Numbered from the stretch's first letter, positions 1 to 10,626 are shown. The stretch is DNA of 64,000 nt from CAWCTD01 sp963798455 (GCA_963798455.1 CAWCTD010000003.1:1240001-1304000), one strand, 5' to 3'. A program made the numbers and translations. The notes: generated by a model not told the origin, from the sequence alone.

Positions 1-831
1 CGCGAGGGCGCATACGTCACCTCGCGGCACATTCGGGAGCGGCTGGAGAAGGAGCTGCTGACCAACGTCTCGCTGCGCGTCGAAGAGGCGGGCGGACCGG
101 ACGCCTTCAAAGTGATGGGCCGGGGCGAATTACAACTTGCCATCCTCATCGAGACGATGCGGCGCGAAGGGTACGAGCTGATGGTGGGCAATCCCGAGAT
201 CCTCACCCGGCGCGCGGGCGGGGTGCTTCAGGAGCCCATGGAAACGCTGGTGATCGACTGCCCTGAACTGTACATCGGCGTGGTGATCGAGAAACTGGGC
301 AAGCGCAAGGGCAAGATGGAGAAGATGGTGAACCACGGTTCGGGACGCGTGCGGATCGAGTTTCACGTGCCCTCGCGCGGGCTGATCGGGCTGCGCTCGG
401 AGATGCTGACCGACACCCGCGGCACGGCCATCATGAACTCGCTGTTTGAAGGCTACCTGGAGTGGCAGGGCGACATGCCCACGCGGCCCACGGGGTCGCT
501 GGTGGCGGACCGGCCCGGACGCGCCACCGCGTACGCCATCTTCAACCTTCAGGAGCGTGGCGAGATCTTCATCAGTCCCACGACCGAGGTGTACGAGGGC
601 ATGGTCATCGGCGAGAACGCGCGCGACGCTGACTTGAACGTCAACATCGTCAAGGAAAAGAAGCTCACCAACATGCGCGCATCGACCTCGGACGAAGCCA
701 TCCGGCTGGTCCCCCCGCGCATCCTCAACCTGGAACAGGCCATCGAGTTCATCCGCGACGACGAGTACGTCGAAATCACTCCCCAATCCATCCGGCTCCG
801 CAAGAAGATCCTGAAGGCGAATCAGAGGTAA
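1..831 (+). CDS. typA: Translational GTPase TypA/BipA, C-terminal part (5' end outside window)
   Basis: The frame is open from base 1 to the TAA at 829-831, so this is the last 276 codons of a gene that starts upstream. It carries the elongation-factor-like domain V and the BipA-specific C-terminal domain, with family landmarks such as MGRGELQLAILIETMRREG, SRGLIGLRSEMLTDTRGTA and the closing KKLTNMRASTSDEAIRLVPP. TypA is a ribosome-associated GTPase of the EF-G family involved in ribosome assembly and stress adaptation. The GTP-binding domain is not in the window. It ends about 150 bases before the next gene and is the only clear housekeeping gene here, so it anchors the left edge to the chromosome. 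Confidence 0.96.
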   Translation, partial: REGAYVTSRHIRERLEKELLTNVSLRVEEAGGPDAFKVMGRGELQLAILIETMRREGYELMVGNPEILTRRAGGVLQEPMETLVIDCPELYIGVVIEKLGKRKGKMEKMVNHGSGRVRIEFHVPSRGLIGLRSEMLTDTRGTAIMNSLFEGYLEWQGDMPTRPTGSLVADRPGRATAYAIFNLQERGEIFISPTTEVYEGMVIGENARDADLNVNIVKEKKLTNMRASTSDEAIRLVPPRILNLEQAIEFIRDDEYVEITPQSIRLRKKILKANQR

Positions 832-983
832 CTGAGGTTGGTGAGCCGGGCGGAACTCGAACCCCGAGGTCGTCGCCAAGCCCGGACGCCGCACCTTCTC
901 TCCGCCGAGCATTGGTATGGATTTGATCTCATGCCGCCGGAATTCCAGCCGATAAAGGTAATGGACTGTAGAAGTATCGCACC

Positions 984-2374
984 ATGGCCGCTATTTCGTA
1001 CTGGTTTCTGTCGCCGAGCATTCTTCTCGCCCTGCTTGGGAAGCTGAAGGGATGGGACCGCACCAAGCCCACACCCATTTTCGACTGGAAGACAGCCACG
1101 CTCGACGTGGTGATCCCAGCCAAGAATGAGGAAGCGAGCATCGCCCTTTGCCTCGCATCGCTCTTTGAGCAGGATTTTCGAATTCGCAGAGTCACCGTTA
1201 TCGATGACGCCTCTACCGACCAGACAGCGCAGGTCGTCCGGCGATATGCGGAACTCAGTGGGAGAGAGGTCAATCTGGTCGTCCGCACTCAGTCCCAAGG
1301 CAAGACGACGGGCGTTCGGGAAGAATGCGAAAACAGTAATGCGGATGCGTTGCTGGTCCTGGATGCCGATACGGTGTTGACTCACGGGAATTACGCTTCC
1401 CGTCTTATCGAAAACCTGTTCAAGAACGCGGGCGTGGCCTCGTGCCTGCGGGGAGGTGTCACCGCTAACCCGTAGCCGCCGGAGATCGATCACAAAGGCC
1501 AATCCCGTGCTCGCGCGCGTCCAATCCGAGCTGGAGCTGGATCCTGGCAGCCCTTCCAGCCGCCTGCACGCGCTGCTCGAGTCGCTCACGGTGCTTTACC
1601 GCGCCTCCTTTTACGTCTTTCTCCAGCGAATCCTCTATGACGGCCACATGAAGTTGTTCGGATCGCGCTTGAATCCGATTGGTTGCGCCGTGGCTTATCG
1701 CACACAGCGCCTCCGGGAATGTTTCGGATACGCGCGGCCGCAGATGGGCGATAATCTCACCAACTCCGAAGACATCTTTATCGGGCACTTCTTCGCCTGG
1801 AAAGGGTGGCGCAACATCCAGGTGGCCGATGTGCGATGCGAGTCCATTGAACCAAGCATCGAGCGGCTGCCGCGCCAACTCTACCTGTGGTCTAGCTCTT
1901 TCCTTCAAGCCTTGTACTACTTCAGCGAACTGCCTTTTTCTCCATTCAAGGAAATATATAACTGGGTTGCCGGGCTGTTCTCAAAGCGCCGCGACACGGC
2001 CCCGTCCGGAGCGCAACGGCGGCGCATCCAGGAGCAGTATCGGGCCCCGTGGGGCGAGGATTACACGCGGCGATTCGGGCGCCGCGTGGGTTGGGTCGAC
2101 CTTCTGTCTCTCATTGAGAAGGTGAGCTATCCGATCCTGCTCCTGTACTTTGCGTTTTTCAACCATAGGGTGTTTTGGATCAGTGTCGGGCTGGAAGCAG
2201 TCCTGGCAACCGCGGGGGTCTTCGTTGTCGCCGACTCGGGGAGCCGGTGGAAATCCGCCGGGATGATGCTGGCCGCGACACCCATACGTCTGTTGAGCTC
2301 TGGGCGTAGATCTAATCACAACGCTCAGGCACCTGTTCGACCTCGGAACGGGCAACCGAAATTGGAACAAGTGA
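984..2374 (+). pseudogene. Family 2 glycosyltransferase (YaiP-like), two frameshifts
   Basis: A membrane-associated GT2 enzyme. The first 160 residues show the nucleotide-sugar fold with VVIPAKNEE, the DDAS motif and a DAD (DxD) metal-binding motif. The frame breaks near 1455 at TANP, continues one frame on with NSEDIF, FFAWKGW and hydrophobic C-terminal segments, then breaks again near 2300. It finishes in the third frame as DLITTLRHLFDLGTGNRNWNK and stops at 2372-2374. Removing one base at each point (a T near 1455 and a T near 2300) restores one continuous protein of about 463 residues. The stop overlaps the GTG of the next gene (GTGA), indicating translational coupling. Together with the downstream beta-barrel gene it resembles the yaiP-yaiO pairing of enterobacteria. 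Either a recent pseudogene or a consensus error. Confidence 0.75.
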
Positions 2375-3980
2375 ACCAGATGTTGCTGATTCTGATTCTC
2401 GCAATCGTATCGATCGCTTCCGCGCAAACGCCCAAGCCTCCCCCGGATTTTGCGGAGCGCCTGGCGGCGCTCGAAGGGGCGCGCCACGCTCACCCGAACG
2501 ACCTTCAGATTCTGGATTCTTTGGCCGGTTCCTACGCCATGGCGGCGGAGTACTGGAAAGCCATTGCGGTTCTACAACAAATGCGGACTCTCAACCCGGA
2601 GGATCGCTGCCCTCGAACTCCGCCTGGCGCGCAACTACGCTTGGGCCGGCGACACCAGACGCGCGATTGCAGAATACAATTCCTATCTACTGGCGGCGCC
2701 ACACGATCGGCAGGCGACGATCGAATTGATTCGGCTGCGCCGCTATCGGGGAGATTATTCGCAAGCCGAGGATCTCTGTAACCGGCTGCTGTCCACCCAT
2801 CCTGAGGATGCCGAAGTCTTGGCGCTAAAGGCGGAGGTGCTGCATTGGGCGGGTGACCGCCGCTTTCTGGCTCGCCGGACCGCCGACCAGGCGGAGGCCC
2901 TTGCACCCGCCTACCCGGACGCGAAAGTCTCGCAGGTCTACGCCTCGCTCGATCTCGGGGACAATCGTAGGGCCGCAAACGAATTTGCTGCTCTGACTGG
3001 TCAGATCGATCGCCGGGGCGGGGTCACTGCCGGAGTCGACCTACCGCGATGCTTACAATCTGTTGGAAGCCACTTTTGCCAGACCCCTCGGGTTTTCGAT
3101 TCAGCCCGGATTATCCGTCTATAACGATTCGGACGGCGTACACGACACCGTCTGGGGGTGGAGTCTTGAGCGGAGCATCGCGGCTGACCACAAGCTCGTC
3201 ATGGATGTGGCCCAGTATGCGTCCTCCGCGCCGGGAGGAAGTATTTTCACCGACGGGCGCGATCACGCAAGCCTGAACAATTTTCGGGCCGGCGCACAGG
3301 TTCGGCTCGCGCCGGCGGTCCATTTGACCCTCCTGGGGGGCGGTTCCTACCGAAGAACTGACGGCGCGCTGCGCCCGGTTTTCAACGTCCAGATCACGGC
3401 GTCACCGATCGATCGTTGGACCTTCGATCTCTCCGCGGGGCGCGAATTCCTGGCGGTCACCCCCCGCGCCATCGATCACGGTATTGCCAGTACAAGCGTG
3501 GCCGGCGCGATCCGGTTTGCCGTCGACTCCCGAACGTTTCTGTCGGTTCGCACGGATCGCCGCTATTGGAGCGATGTCAACCAAAGCATCGCGAGCGAAG
3601 CCACGCTACGGAGAATCCTGCGTTACAACAAGCGTCTTTCCATTGATACGGGGCTGCTGAGTCATTGGGAGCAGTTCGACCACGACACACAACTCGAAGC
3701 TGGCTTCTTCACCCCCGATCGCTACCGCCGACACGATGGTTATCTGGGCCTGCATGGCGAACTGGGGAGCGTTCGATATGAGGTGCGGGGCTTTGGCGGC
3801 GCCCAGCAGGTGGCCCGAACTGCTGACTACCGGCCCGATTGGGACTTCACTTCTACCGTCTCGGTCGGACTCGGCCGGTCGCTTCAATTGTCGGCCAGTT
3901 ACCAGCGCCGTAACTACAGTCTTGTCTCGAAAGACGGCTGGTACCAGGGTCTCCAGTTTACGCTAGGGATAAAACAGTGA
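2371..3980 (+). pseudogene. TPR plus YaiO-like outer-membrane beta-barrel protein, two frameshifts
   Basis: The product begins with a signal peptide (MLLILILAIVSIASA after a GTG at 2371, or the ATG at 2380) and a TPR region (LAGSYAMAAEYWKAIAVL, then LRLARNYAWAGDTRRAIAEY). It ends in a beta-barrel of about 300 residues with alternating aromatic and polar strands, closing with YQGLQFTLGIKQ. The frame shifts by one extra base near 2605 and again near 3010; correcting both gives one protein of about 535 residues. YaiO-family proteins are outer-membrane barrels found beside GT2 polymerases and are thought to help secrete or modify envelope glycans. The stop TGA overlaps the GTG of the following epimerase gene, so three genes are coupled. 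Four frameshifts in 2 kb of otherwise well-preserved code suggest consensus error as much as decay. Confidence 0.68.
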
Positions 3981-4999
3981 GGGTTCTGATTACGGGCGGT
4001 GCGGGATTTATCGGGTCCCACTTGACCGAGCGAATGCTCCGTGATGGCGGCCAGGTCACCGTCCTCGATGACTTAAGCACCGGGTGGATTGAGAACCTGC
4101 ACCGGGCGTTCGATTATCCGGGCTTCGAGTTCGTGGAGGGCAGCGTGCTCGACGCCGGCGTGGTGCGGCCGCTCGTCGCTCAAAGTGACCTGGTGGTGCA
4201 CCTGGCGGCAGCCGTTGGCGTGCGCTACGTCCTGGATCATCCGCTCGCCACCATCCGGACCAATGTGGAAGGTACTCACATTGTGCTCGACGCATGCGGG
4301 CACTTTGGGAAGAAGACCTTGGTGGCGAGCACTTCGGAAGTCTACGGAAAGAACCCCAGCGATGCTTTGTGCGAAACCGCGGACTCGGTTCTGGGGGCCT
4401 CTTCGCTCAGCCGATGGTCGTATGCGACTTCGAAGAAACTTGACGAGTTCCTGGCGCTGGCCTATGCCACGACGCACGGCCTGCCGGTCATCGTGACCCG
4501 GTTCTTCAACATCGTTGGACCAAGGCAAGCCGACCGCTACGGGATGGTGCTGCCGAATTTCATCCAGGCTGCCCTCAAGGACGAGCCAATCCGGGTATTC
4601 GGAGACGGACGCCAGACGCGCAATTTTACCTACGTGGGCGACTGCATGGACGCTCTGGTTGGGCTGTTGCGGTCGCCAGAGGCTGAGGGTGAGATCGTGA
4701 ACATCGGCAGCCCGCACGAAATTTCAATGCTAAATCTGGCCGAGCGCGTCAAGTCCATCGTCGGCTCGTCGAGCCGGATCGAAAATGTGCCGTACGATCA
4801 GGCTTACCCCGAGGGTGGCTTCGAAGATATGCGGCGCCGGGTGCCGTGCATCTGCAAAATCTCGCGCCTCACCGGGTGGTCGCCGACCACCTCCATCGAC
4901 GACATGATCGTTCGGACTATTGCTCGTGCGCGCCATCAACCGCCGCTTCCGCCGGCGCTGTTCACACACGAATCCGTTGCCTCCACGTGGGCCGAGTAG
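3977..4999 (+). CDS. NAD-dependent epimerase/dehydratase (extended SDR family)
   Basis: 340 residues, GTG start overlapping the stop of the preceding gene. The N-terminal glycine motif TGGAGFIGSHL binds NAD(P), followed by the acidic VLDD that selects the adenine ribose. The catalytic YATSK (Tyr-x3-Lys) lies at about residues 151-155, after a Ser/Thr-rich STSEVYG stretch. GPRQADRYGMVLPNFI is typical of nucleotide-sugar epimerases of the GalE/UDP-glucuronate-epimerase group. It probably supplies a modified nucleotide sugar to the GT2 enzyme of the same operon. Exact substrate cannot be read from the sequence. It converges with the hydrolase gene on the other strand, 11 bases away. Confidence 0.88.
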   Translation: MRVLITGGAGFIGSHLTERMLRDGGQVTVLDDLSTGWIENLHRAFDYPGFEFVEGSVLDAGVVRPLVAQSDLVVHLAAAVGVRYVLDHPLATIRTNVEGTHIVLDACGHFGKKTLVASTSEVYGKNPSDALCETADSVLGASSLSRWSYATSKKLDEFLALAYATTHGLPVIVTRFFNIVGPRQADRYGMVLPNFIQAALKDEPIRVFGDGRQTRNFTYVGDCMDALVGLLRSPEAEGEIVNIGSPHEISMLNLAERVKSIVGSSSRIENVPYDQAYPEGGFEDMRRRVPCICKISRLTGWSPTTSIDDMIVRTIARARHQPPLPPALFTHESVASTWAE

Positions 5000-5010
5000 T
5001 CGCATCCGCG

Positions 5011-8000
5011 TCACTTCAGAACATACCCGAACGCTCCGGCCTCGAACCGCAGAAGGAGGTTCCCGCCTTCCCGCTGGACTGGGGACGCGCGCAACGCGCT
5101 GCCATCCTCGTGGATGGCCGTAGCCTGCTTCGGCTCCGCTCCGGTCCAAGGCACGCGTGCGGTAAAAGCCCTGCTGTCCGGGGCGGCCAGCACGCGCCAG
5201 CCATCCGTCTCCTGGCTCATGCGGTAGGCGGCGCCGTCGCGCCCGTTGTAGTAGTAAGCTGCCGGCGAGCGCGACCATTCCACCGTCGCGCCGCCCTGAC
5301 GTTCGATGGCCGCTTCGATCACACCCTCCGGCAGCGCCGCACGCGCATAGAAGCCGTATGGGGGCAGCGTGCGCTCGCCCACTTTCCACTCGCTCACCCC
5401 ACGGTTGACCCACACCTCCGCGCCGTTGTCCCAGCTCACATGCTGGCGGTGCAGGTCCCCGCCGGCGAACTCCACTGCCTCGATCCGGCGGAGAGCCAGT
5501 GCTCGCATGATGTCGTGCAGCAGCCAGTACTTCCTCACCACGTCGCGCGAGAACGGCGCCTGAACCATGGCTGGGTGTCCGGTCAGCATCTCCGTGGCCA
5601 TGTAGTCGTCGCTGTACATGCCGTGGGTGGCCAAGTCGAGGCCCGCCGCATAGCGGTCCTGGTAGCCGGCGCCGTGCAACACGAAGCGGTCGTGGTAGGC
5701 CGCGTCGATCCAGGGAATGCGCTCCGCCTCGGCGCAGCGGATGTTCCACACGAAGCCGCCGCCCCGTGCATCCACGCGCAATTGATTGGCCTGGGCGCCG
5801 TCCAGGCAGCCGATCAGCCGGTCGTGCCCGGCTTCGGAGATTTGTGGGGCATTATCACCCAGGTAGTCGCGAATCCAGGCGAAGCTCTCGCCCCACACTT
5901 GGCGTGTCACGGAGCGGTCCACGAACTGCCCGTCCCAGGTCCAGAAATCGTAAGGCGCGATGGAGGACCACACGTCGATGAAATACGCCGTAGGCGCAAA
6001 CCCGGGCCGGATCAGCTTGAGGTTGCGCTCCACCAGAGACCGGACGCGGTCGGCGCGAGCACGGTACGACTGCGCGTCGCGGCTGTAGTTGAACCAGGCG
6101 CGCTGCGGCTGGCCGTTGTTCAGGAAGGCCACGTTTTCGTAGCTGAAGCCCTCGGCGTCAGGGTAAAGATCGATATAGTTGTCGTGCGGGGCGAACAGCA
6201 CGCCGGCATCGCGGCACGCCTGCGCCAGTTTCTGAAAATCCTCCAGCGTGCCGAACTCCGGGTTGGGCGGGTAAATATCGGGCAGCCTGAAATCGTACCC
6301 CCAGCGTTGCCAGCTATGCCAGACGACCAAGGCGTCGGTGAGCCCGTAGCGGAAAGCCCTCTGGAGGGCTTGAGCGCTGGTGGCGTAACGCCCGCCCCAT
6401 AGGTCGAAGACGAACCGCCCGGCCAGCTTGGGAACGCCGGCTGCGGCGCGAACTCCGTTGGCCCGCCAGATCTTCACCCCCTCCCACACGTTCGGCGCCG
6501 GCAGAAAGGTCAAGGTCTGCGCGTGCGGGGTGACGAGCGTGTAGGTGTGGTCTTGCGGGTCGACTTCCAGCCGGTCCGGTGTGCTGTCCACCCCCTCGAT
6601 CAGCGAGACGCCGTTGGCGAAATCGAAACCCACAAACGAGGTGGCCAGATTGTGACCATCGAAGTTCAGCCGGAAAGCCTGCGGGTCCTGGATGACGTTG
6701 CCCGGACCGCAGTAGATCCTGGTGACGCGTTCGGTCCACGGCCCGGCCGCGACGCCTTGCAGGTAGATCCGCAGCCAGGGACGCGCAGGGGGCTCGTTCT
6801 CCAGCCAAAACCGGATCTCCAGGCCGCGGGCATCCACCCACATCTCGGTCAGCACATCGAAGGTTCCGGCCCAACTGCGGAAATGGTGGCGCACCCGATA
6901 CCGCCCATTGGCGGGCTCCTCCCGGGCTTCCAGCAGTTCGCTGGCCGAGCGCCAGTCGCCCAGGTCGTCGCCCAACATTTGCATCCGGAAGCCGCGGAAC
7001 AGCAGCCGGCGCTCTCCGCTCACCAGCCCCACGGCGGAATCGAGTGCGCCTCGGGATCCCGGCCACACGCGCGCTTCATAGCCCTGCACGGCGCCGAGCA
7101 GGCGCGAGGGCGCGCCAGCGGGCGGAGGGAAAGGGGCGTGCGACGGCGCTTTGCCGGCAACCAGCGTGGGCTCGGCCCAGTAAGCCTGACCGGACTGGCC
7201 AGTGCTCTCCAGTTGCAGCCGCACGTTCTCGCCGGCATAGCGGGACAGATCGACCTCCACCTCCTCCGGTATGAGCGAAGTCACGCGTTTTTCCAACAGC
7301 ACGGCGCCGTCCTCGCCAGCCGGAGCATCGAAGACCAGCGCTCGCACCCGAAACAGCGCGCCATCGCTCGCCGCGGCGCCGAAGCGCAGTACCAACGGTT
7401 GCGATTTCGGCAGTGCCAGCGGGTATTCGACCGTGCTTGCTTCAACTCGCTCGCGCAGCGAAGGCGGGCGCGGGCCCATCGTCATGGCGATCGCCTCACG
7501 GCGCTCGATGCGCGCCGAATACTGAACGTTAGACCGGAGTTCGGATGTTTCAAGCCCGGTGGCGCCCGACTGCGGCGCCTCGGCGCGGATGGTTGAGTGC
7601 TCGCGCCGCACCGGTGTCCTCCAAAGCCCCAGGGCCCCGTTCGCCAGCACGGCCACGGGCTTCCATTCCTCTGGCAGGGGCGCTCGCGGCGTGTTCGGCT
7701 GCGTGGTGGTGACGATCAGGATGGGATGCGCCACCAGACGCCGGCCCTGGTATTCGAACTCGGCCAAGGCATGAATCGGATAGTTCGCGTTGAACGTCCC
7801 TGGAGCGAAGCTGAGCCGGAAGCTGACGCTGGCCCGGCCGCGCGGCCGCAGCGTGAAGGGGACGGGGTTGTCGGGGTCGGCACGCCAGCGATCGATCACA
7901 CGCAGCCGAAGTGTGCCCTGCAAGGGCGCATCGGCGGAGTTGCTCAATTGGACGGTCAGCGTGAACGGTGCGTCCGGCTGATTGAACTGCACCAGGCCGC

Positions 8001-8130
8001 CGGCCCCGTAGGAACCCAGCGCAGGCTGCTGAATCCGCGCCGTCAGAGGTCCCGCCGTGTCCACGGGCGGCTCGTAGGCCAGGAGTCCAGCGCGGACCAG
8101 CAAAAAGAGAACGCAGTAGAAAGAGCGCAT
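5011..8130 (-). CDS. Secreted glycoside hydrolase, GH101/GH129-like
   Basis: A protein of 1039 residues. I place the start at 8130 because GGAGG lies five bases upstream (8136-8140); the frame could extend to 8154. The first 19 residues (MRSFYCVLFLLVRAGLLAY) look like a signal peptide. A beta-sandwich-rich N-terminal half is followed by a probable TIM-barrel around residues 560-830. This includes LVVWHSWQRWGYDFRLPDIY, LFAPHDNYIDLYPD and YFIDVWSS, where an Asp sits at a position typical of the catalytic nucleophile of GH101/GH129 alpha-N-acetylgalactosaminidases. Family assignment rests on my recognition of this barrel region and is moderate. It would act outside the cytoplasm on amino-sugar-containing glycans. 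It stands alone, convergent with the epimerase. Confidence 0.55.
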   Translation of the reverse strand: MRSFYCVLFLLVRAGLLAYEPPVDTAGPLTARIQQPALGSYGAGGLVQFNQPDAPFTLTVQLSNSADAPLQGTLRLRVIDRWRADPDNPVPFTLRPRGRASVSFRLSFAPGTFNANYPIHALAEFEYQGRRLVAHPILIVTTTQPNTPRAPLPEEWKPVAVLANGALGLWRTPVRREHSTIRAEAPQSGATGLETSELRSNVQYSARIERREAIAMTMGPRPPSLRERVEASTVEYPLALPKSQPLVLRFGAAASDGALFRVRALVFDAPAGEDGAVLLEKRVTSLIPEEVEVDLSRYAGENVRLQLESTGQSGQAYWAEPTLVAGKAPSHAPFPPPAGAPSRLLGAVQGYEARVWPGSRGALDSAVGLVSGERRLLFRGFRMQMLGDDLGDWRSASELLEAREEPANGRYRVRHHFRSWAGTFDVLTEMWVDARGLEIRFWLENEPPARPWLRIYLQGVAAGPWTERVTRIYCGPGNVIQDPQAFRLNFDGHNLATSFVGFDFANGVSLIEGVDSTPDRLEVDPQDHTYTLVTPHAQTLTFLPAPNVWEGVKIWRANGVRAAAGVPKLAGRFVFDLWGGRYATSAQALQRAFRYGLTDALVVWHSWQRWGYDFRLPDIYPPNPEFGTLEDFQKLAQACRDAGVLFAPHDNYIDLYPDAEGFSYENVAFLNNGQPQRAWFNYSRDAQSYRARADRVRSLVERNLKLIRPGFAPTAYFIDVWSSIAPYDFWTWDGQFVDRSVTRQVWGESFAWIRDYLGDNAPQISEAGHDRLIGCLDGAQANQLRVDARGGGFVWNIRCAEAERIPWIDAAYHDRFVLHGAGYQDRYAAGLDLATHGMYSDDYMATEMLTGHPAMVQAPFSRDVVRKYWLLHDIMRALALRRIEAVEFAGGDLHRQHVSWDNGAEVWVNRGVSEWKVGERTLPPYGFYARAALPEGVIEAAIERQGGATVEWSRSPAAYYYNGRDGAAYRMSQETDGWRVLAAPDSRAFTARVPWTGAEPKQATAIHEDGSALRASPVQREGGNLLLRFEAGAFGYVLK

Positions 8131-8720
8131 CCGAACCTCCAGAGAACGACGCAAACGCGGTCGAACAAGCGGCCGCCTGTGCGGCGATTGGTTAGCGGAG
8201 CATTACTCCGGTTCGTTTTCCGCTGAAGAGTACTATAGCAGCGCATGCATATGTTGTGTGAAAAACTGTACGTGACACTTCTGCGAGCCAGCGTCCTGTT
8301 TCTGGGGAAAAACGTACACTCCATCCCTAGTTATTGGGCCGCATGGGGGAGAACGGAGAATTGGCTCCCCAGTCTGGACACGTTTCGAACTTTTGCGAAC
8401 TGTCCGCCGCCGGCGATTCGAGTGTTCTTCCAGCAGATTCAAGAACTCGCCTGGATCTAAGAGATCTGCTCCCTTCCTGCAACTCGGAGCCGCAGCCAAT
8501 GGTGCGGCGACCGTGATCGGGCCTCCGCCATCGCTCCCTTGCTTGCTCAACCGAGCGCCGGCCAAGCGTCCTGACGCCCGATTCTCGGCGTTGACCCCTG
8601 GGTGTAGTGACACCGACGCAGGTAAGGCGATAGCTTACCTCCACGTGCGCGCCCTCTGGCGACGGCCGGAGCTGTCCTGAGGGTGTCTTGTACTTACGCA
8701 GGTCTAGTAGGTGCGGTGCG
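8131..8720. other. Intergenic region, no gene seen
   Basis: About 590 bases separate two minus-strand genes. The right part must hold the end of the glycosyltransferase transcript and the left part the promoter of the hydrolase gene, with its ribosome-binding site at 8136-8140. Short open frames here have no recognisable protein features and overlap each other on both strands. I see no RNA gene or clear repeat. Confidence 0.5.
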
Positions 8721-9950
8721 TCAACTTGCCACGATGCGCTCAATGGCTACGACTGCATCCACAACGCCGTTCTCCGCGCGCACCATCTCGCCCAGCACTC
8801 GCGCGCGGTTTCGCACCCGGGCGGCGGCGGCGAACTCGAGAGCGCTGGCGAATGCCTCAGCCGTGGGCCGTCGGCCATCCACGGCGGCCGGCGCGACGCC
8901 GGCCAGGCGCAAGCGTTCGCCCCAGAAAAACTGGTCGCCGGCGAACGTGGTCACGATGGAAGGTACGCCCGCGCGTGCGGCAGAGTGCGACGTACCGGAG
9001 CCGCCGTGATGGATAACCGCGGCGGTGCGCGGGAACAGCCAGTCGTGCGGCGTGTCGCCGATGGCGAGAAAGTTGTCCGGAAGTCCCTTCGGATCGATGC
9101 CGCTCCAGCCGGGATGGAACAGTGCGCGTCGGCCGTTCATCGCCTCAATTAGCGCATCCAGCAGCCGTGCGTTGTCGAAGCCGGTCATGCTGCCGAAGCC
9201 GATGTAAATCGGGGCTTCTCCGGCGGCGAGGAAGTTCGCCAGCGCCGGAGGCGGCATCCAGGCAGGGCTCCGCGCCAGCCACTGTCCGCACAGGTGAACG
9301 TTGGCCGGCCAGTCGGCAGGCGTGGGCAACAGGTTGGGCGAGATACCATAAACCATCGGTTGCTCCGTCCATACGGCCTTGCGCGGCGAAAGTTTGAAGA
9401 GCGCACGCGCCGCGTTGGTCTTGTCGCGGAATGCTTTCCACAGCATGGCGTTCACGAAGCGGTGGCTAGCGCGATTGAGCAGGCGCGGCACCCACCTGGG
9501 CGGTAGAAACGGCGAAGGGAACGCAGCAGTCGGCGTAATCGGGATCATGCCAGCGCCGATGCCCTTGGCGCCCAGGTATTCGGCCGCGGAAAAGCCGACA
9601 AACCCGGCCAGCCCCGCCGCCAGGATCGCATCGCAGCCTTCCCCTGCCTCGATGATGGCGCGCAGCCAGGATTCGGCATTCTCGTTGGCGATCTTCGCCA
9701 GCGCGCGTGCGGTGTTGTTGAAGCCGCCGCCCTTGGCGACTACGCCAGCGATGGCATGGTCCCGACTGAGAGTGCCGCGAATATCGCCAGCTAGCGCGGT
9801 AGCCGGCACGCCGAGCGCCTGGGCGCTGCCGAGCGTGGCGGCATCGGCGAGCAGTCGCGCCTCGTGTCCGGCATCCATCAAGCCACGGCACAGCGCGGCA
9901 AACGGGCGCGCATCGCCCTCGGTGCCATACGTCGCGACGACGAACTTCAT
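8721..9950 (-). CDS. GT1-family (UGT/MGT-like) glycosyltransferase
   Basis: 409 residues, starting at the ATG complementary to 9948-9950, which overlaps the end of the upstream tetR gene as ATGA. The N-terminus (VVATYGTEGDARPFAALCRGL) is the acceptor-binding Rossmann-like domain of GT1/GT28 enzymes. The C-terminal half contains IYIGFGSMTGFD and the donor-binding signature AAVIHHGGSGTSHSAARAGV with the HHGGSGT core, then the FAGDQFFWGERL segment seen in bacterial UGTs and sterol or macrolide glycosyltransferases. It probably glycosylates a small lipophilic molecule such as a sterol, antibiotic or pigment. Co-transcription with a TetR regulator fits detoxification or specialised metabolism better than cell-wall synthesis; this is inference. 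Confidence 0.85.
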   Translation of the reverse strand: MKFVVATYGTEGDARPFAALCRGLMDAGHEARLLADAATLGSAQALGVPATALAGDIRGTLSRDHAIAGVVAKGGGFNNTARALAKIANENAESWLRAIIEAGEGCDAILAAGLAGFVGFSAAEYLGAKGIGAGMIPITPTAAFPSPFLPPRWVPRLLNRASHRFVNAMLWKAFRDKTNAARALFKLSPRKAVWTEQPMVYGISPNLLPTPADWPANVHLCGQWLARSPAWMPPPALANFLAAGEAPIYIGFGSMTGFDNARLLDALIEAMNGRRALFHPGWSGIDPKGLPDNFLAIGDTPHDWLFPRTAAVIHHGGSGTSHSAARAGVPSIVTTFAGDQFFWGERLRLAGVAPAAVDGRRPTAEAFASALEFAAAARVRNRARVLGEMVRAENGVVDAVVAIERIVAS

Positions 9951-10613
9951 GAGTCCCTCTTCTTGGGTTTGGGTGATGTCTTGGGAGATGCCTTGGCGAG
10001 AACCGCCGCACCATGCAAGAACAATTCGACTGCCGCGGCGAATTCCTTGCGCAGCTTCAGACTCGGATCGGCGAGCCAGCGCAGCATGGCGCCGAGGTAG
10101 AGATGGTGGAACGCGATGGCGAGCCTTGCCGGATCGAGGTCGTCGCGTATCTCCCTCGAACGTTTGCCCGCGCCGGATCAGCCAATCGAAGGTGTCGGCG
10201 ATGTCGCTCAGCTGCTCGCTGTCGCGCGACGGCGAGGGCTCATTGCCGATGCCGAGGAAACGGAAGCGCAGGTAAGGCGCGAGATAGTCCGGGTGCGTCT
10301 CGCACCAGTTGGCCGAATGATCGAGCACGTGCAGTGCGCCTTCGGCGAATCCGGGTCTGGTCTCCAACTGGTCGTGCAGTATCGCCAGATTCGTCGCCAG
10401 TTCCAGGTGTAGCCAATGCGCCAGCACCGCCTCCTTCACCGGGAAATGGTTGTACAGAGTGCCCTTGGCCACGTCCGCCGTGGCGGCTATCTGCTCCATG
10501 GTGACCGCCTCGTAACCGTGGGCTTCAAACAGCGCAGCGGCGGTGCGGGCAATGTGCTCTAGGGTCTGCAGGCGTTTGCGGTCGCGACGGTCTGGGGGTT
10601 TGGATGCGCGCAT
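9947..10613 (-). pseudogene. TetR-family transcriptional regulator, single-base frameshift
   Basis: From the ATG at 10613 the N-terminal helix-turn-helix is clear: ARTAAALFEAHGYEAVTMEQ, then IAATADVAKGTLYNHFPVKE. After QTFE the frame is lost because of one extra G in a GGG run near 10156. Removing it gives EIRDDLDPARLAIAFHHLYL and a ligand-binding domain ending KPKKRDS, with the stop inside the ATGA start of the glycosyltransferase. The restored protein is 221 residues, normal for TetR. As read, the frame instead runs on into the glycosyltransferase as an artificial 657-codon fusion. It likely represses its own operon through the palindrome at 10627-10658. Frameshift may be sequencing error. 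Confidence 0.8.
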
Positions 10614-10626
10614 GCGAACGATAAAT

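Noticed and set aside
4846..6402. A 518-codon plus-strand frame over the hydrolase gene.
   Set aside because: It is antisense to a gene with a signal peptide, a ribosome-binding site and a catalytic barrel, and has no recognisable features of its own.
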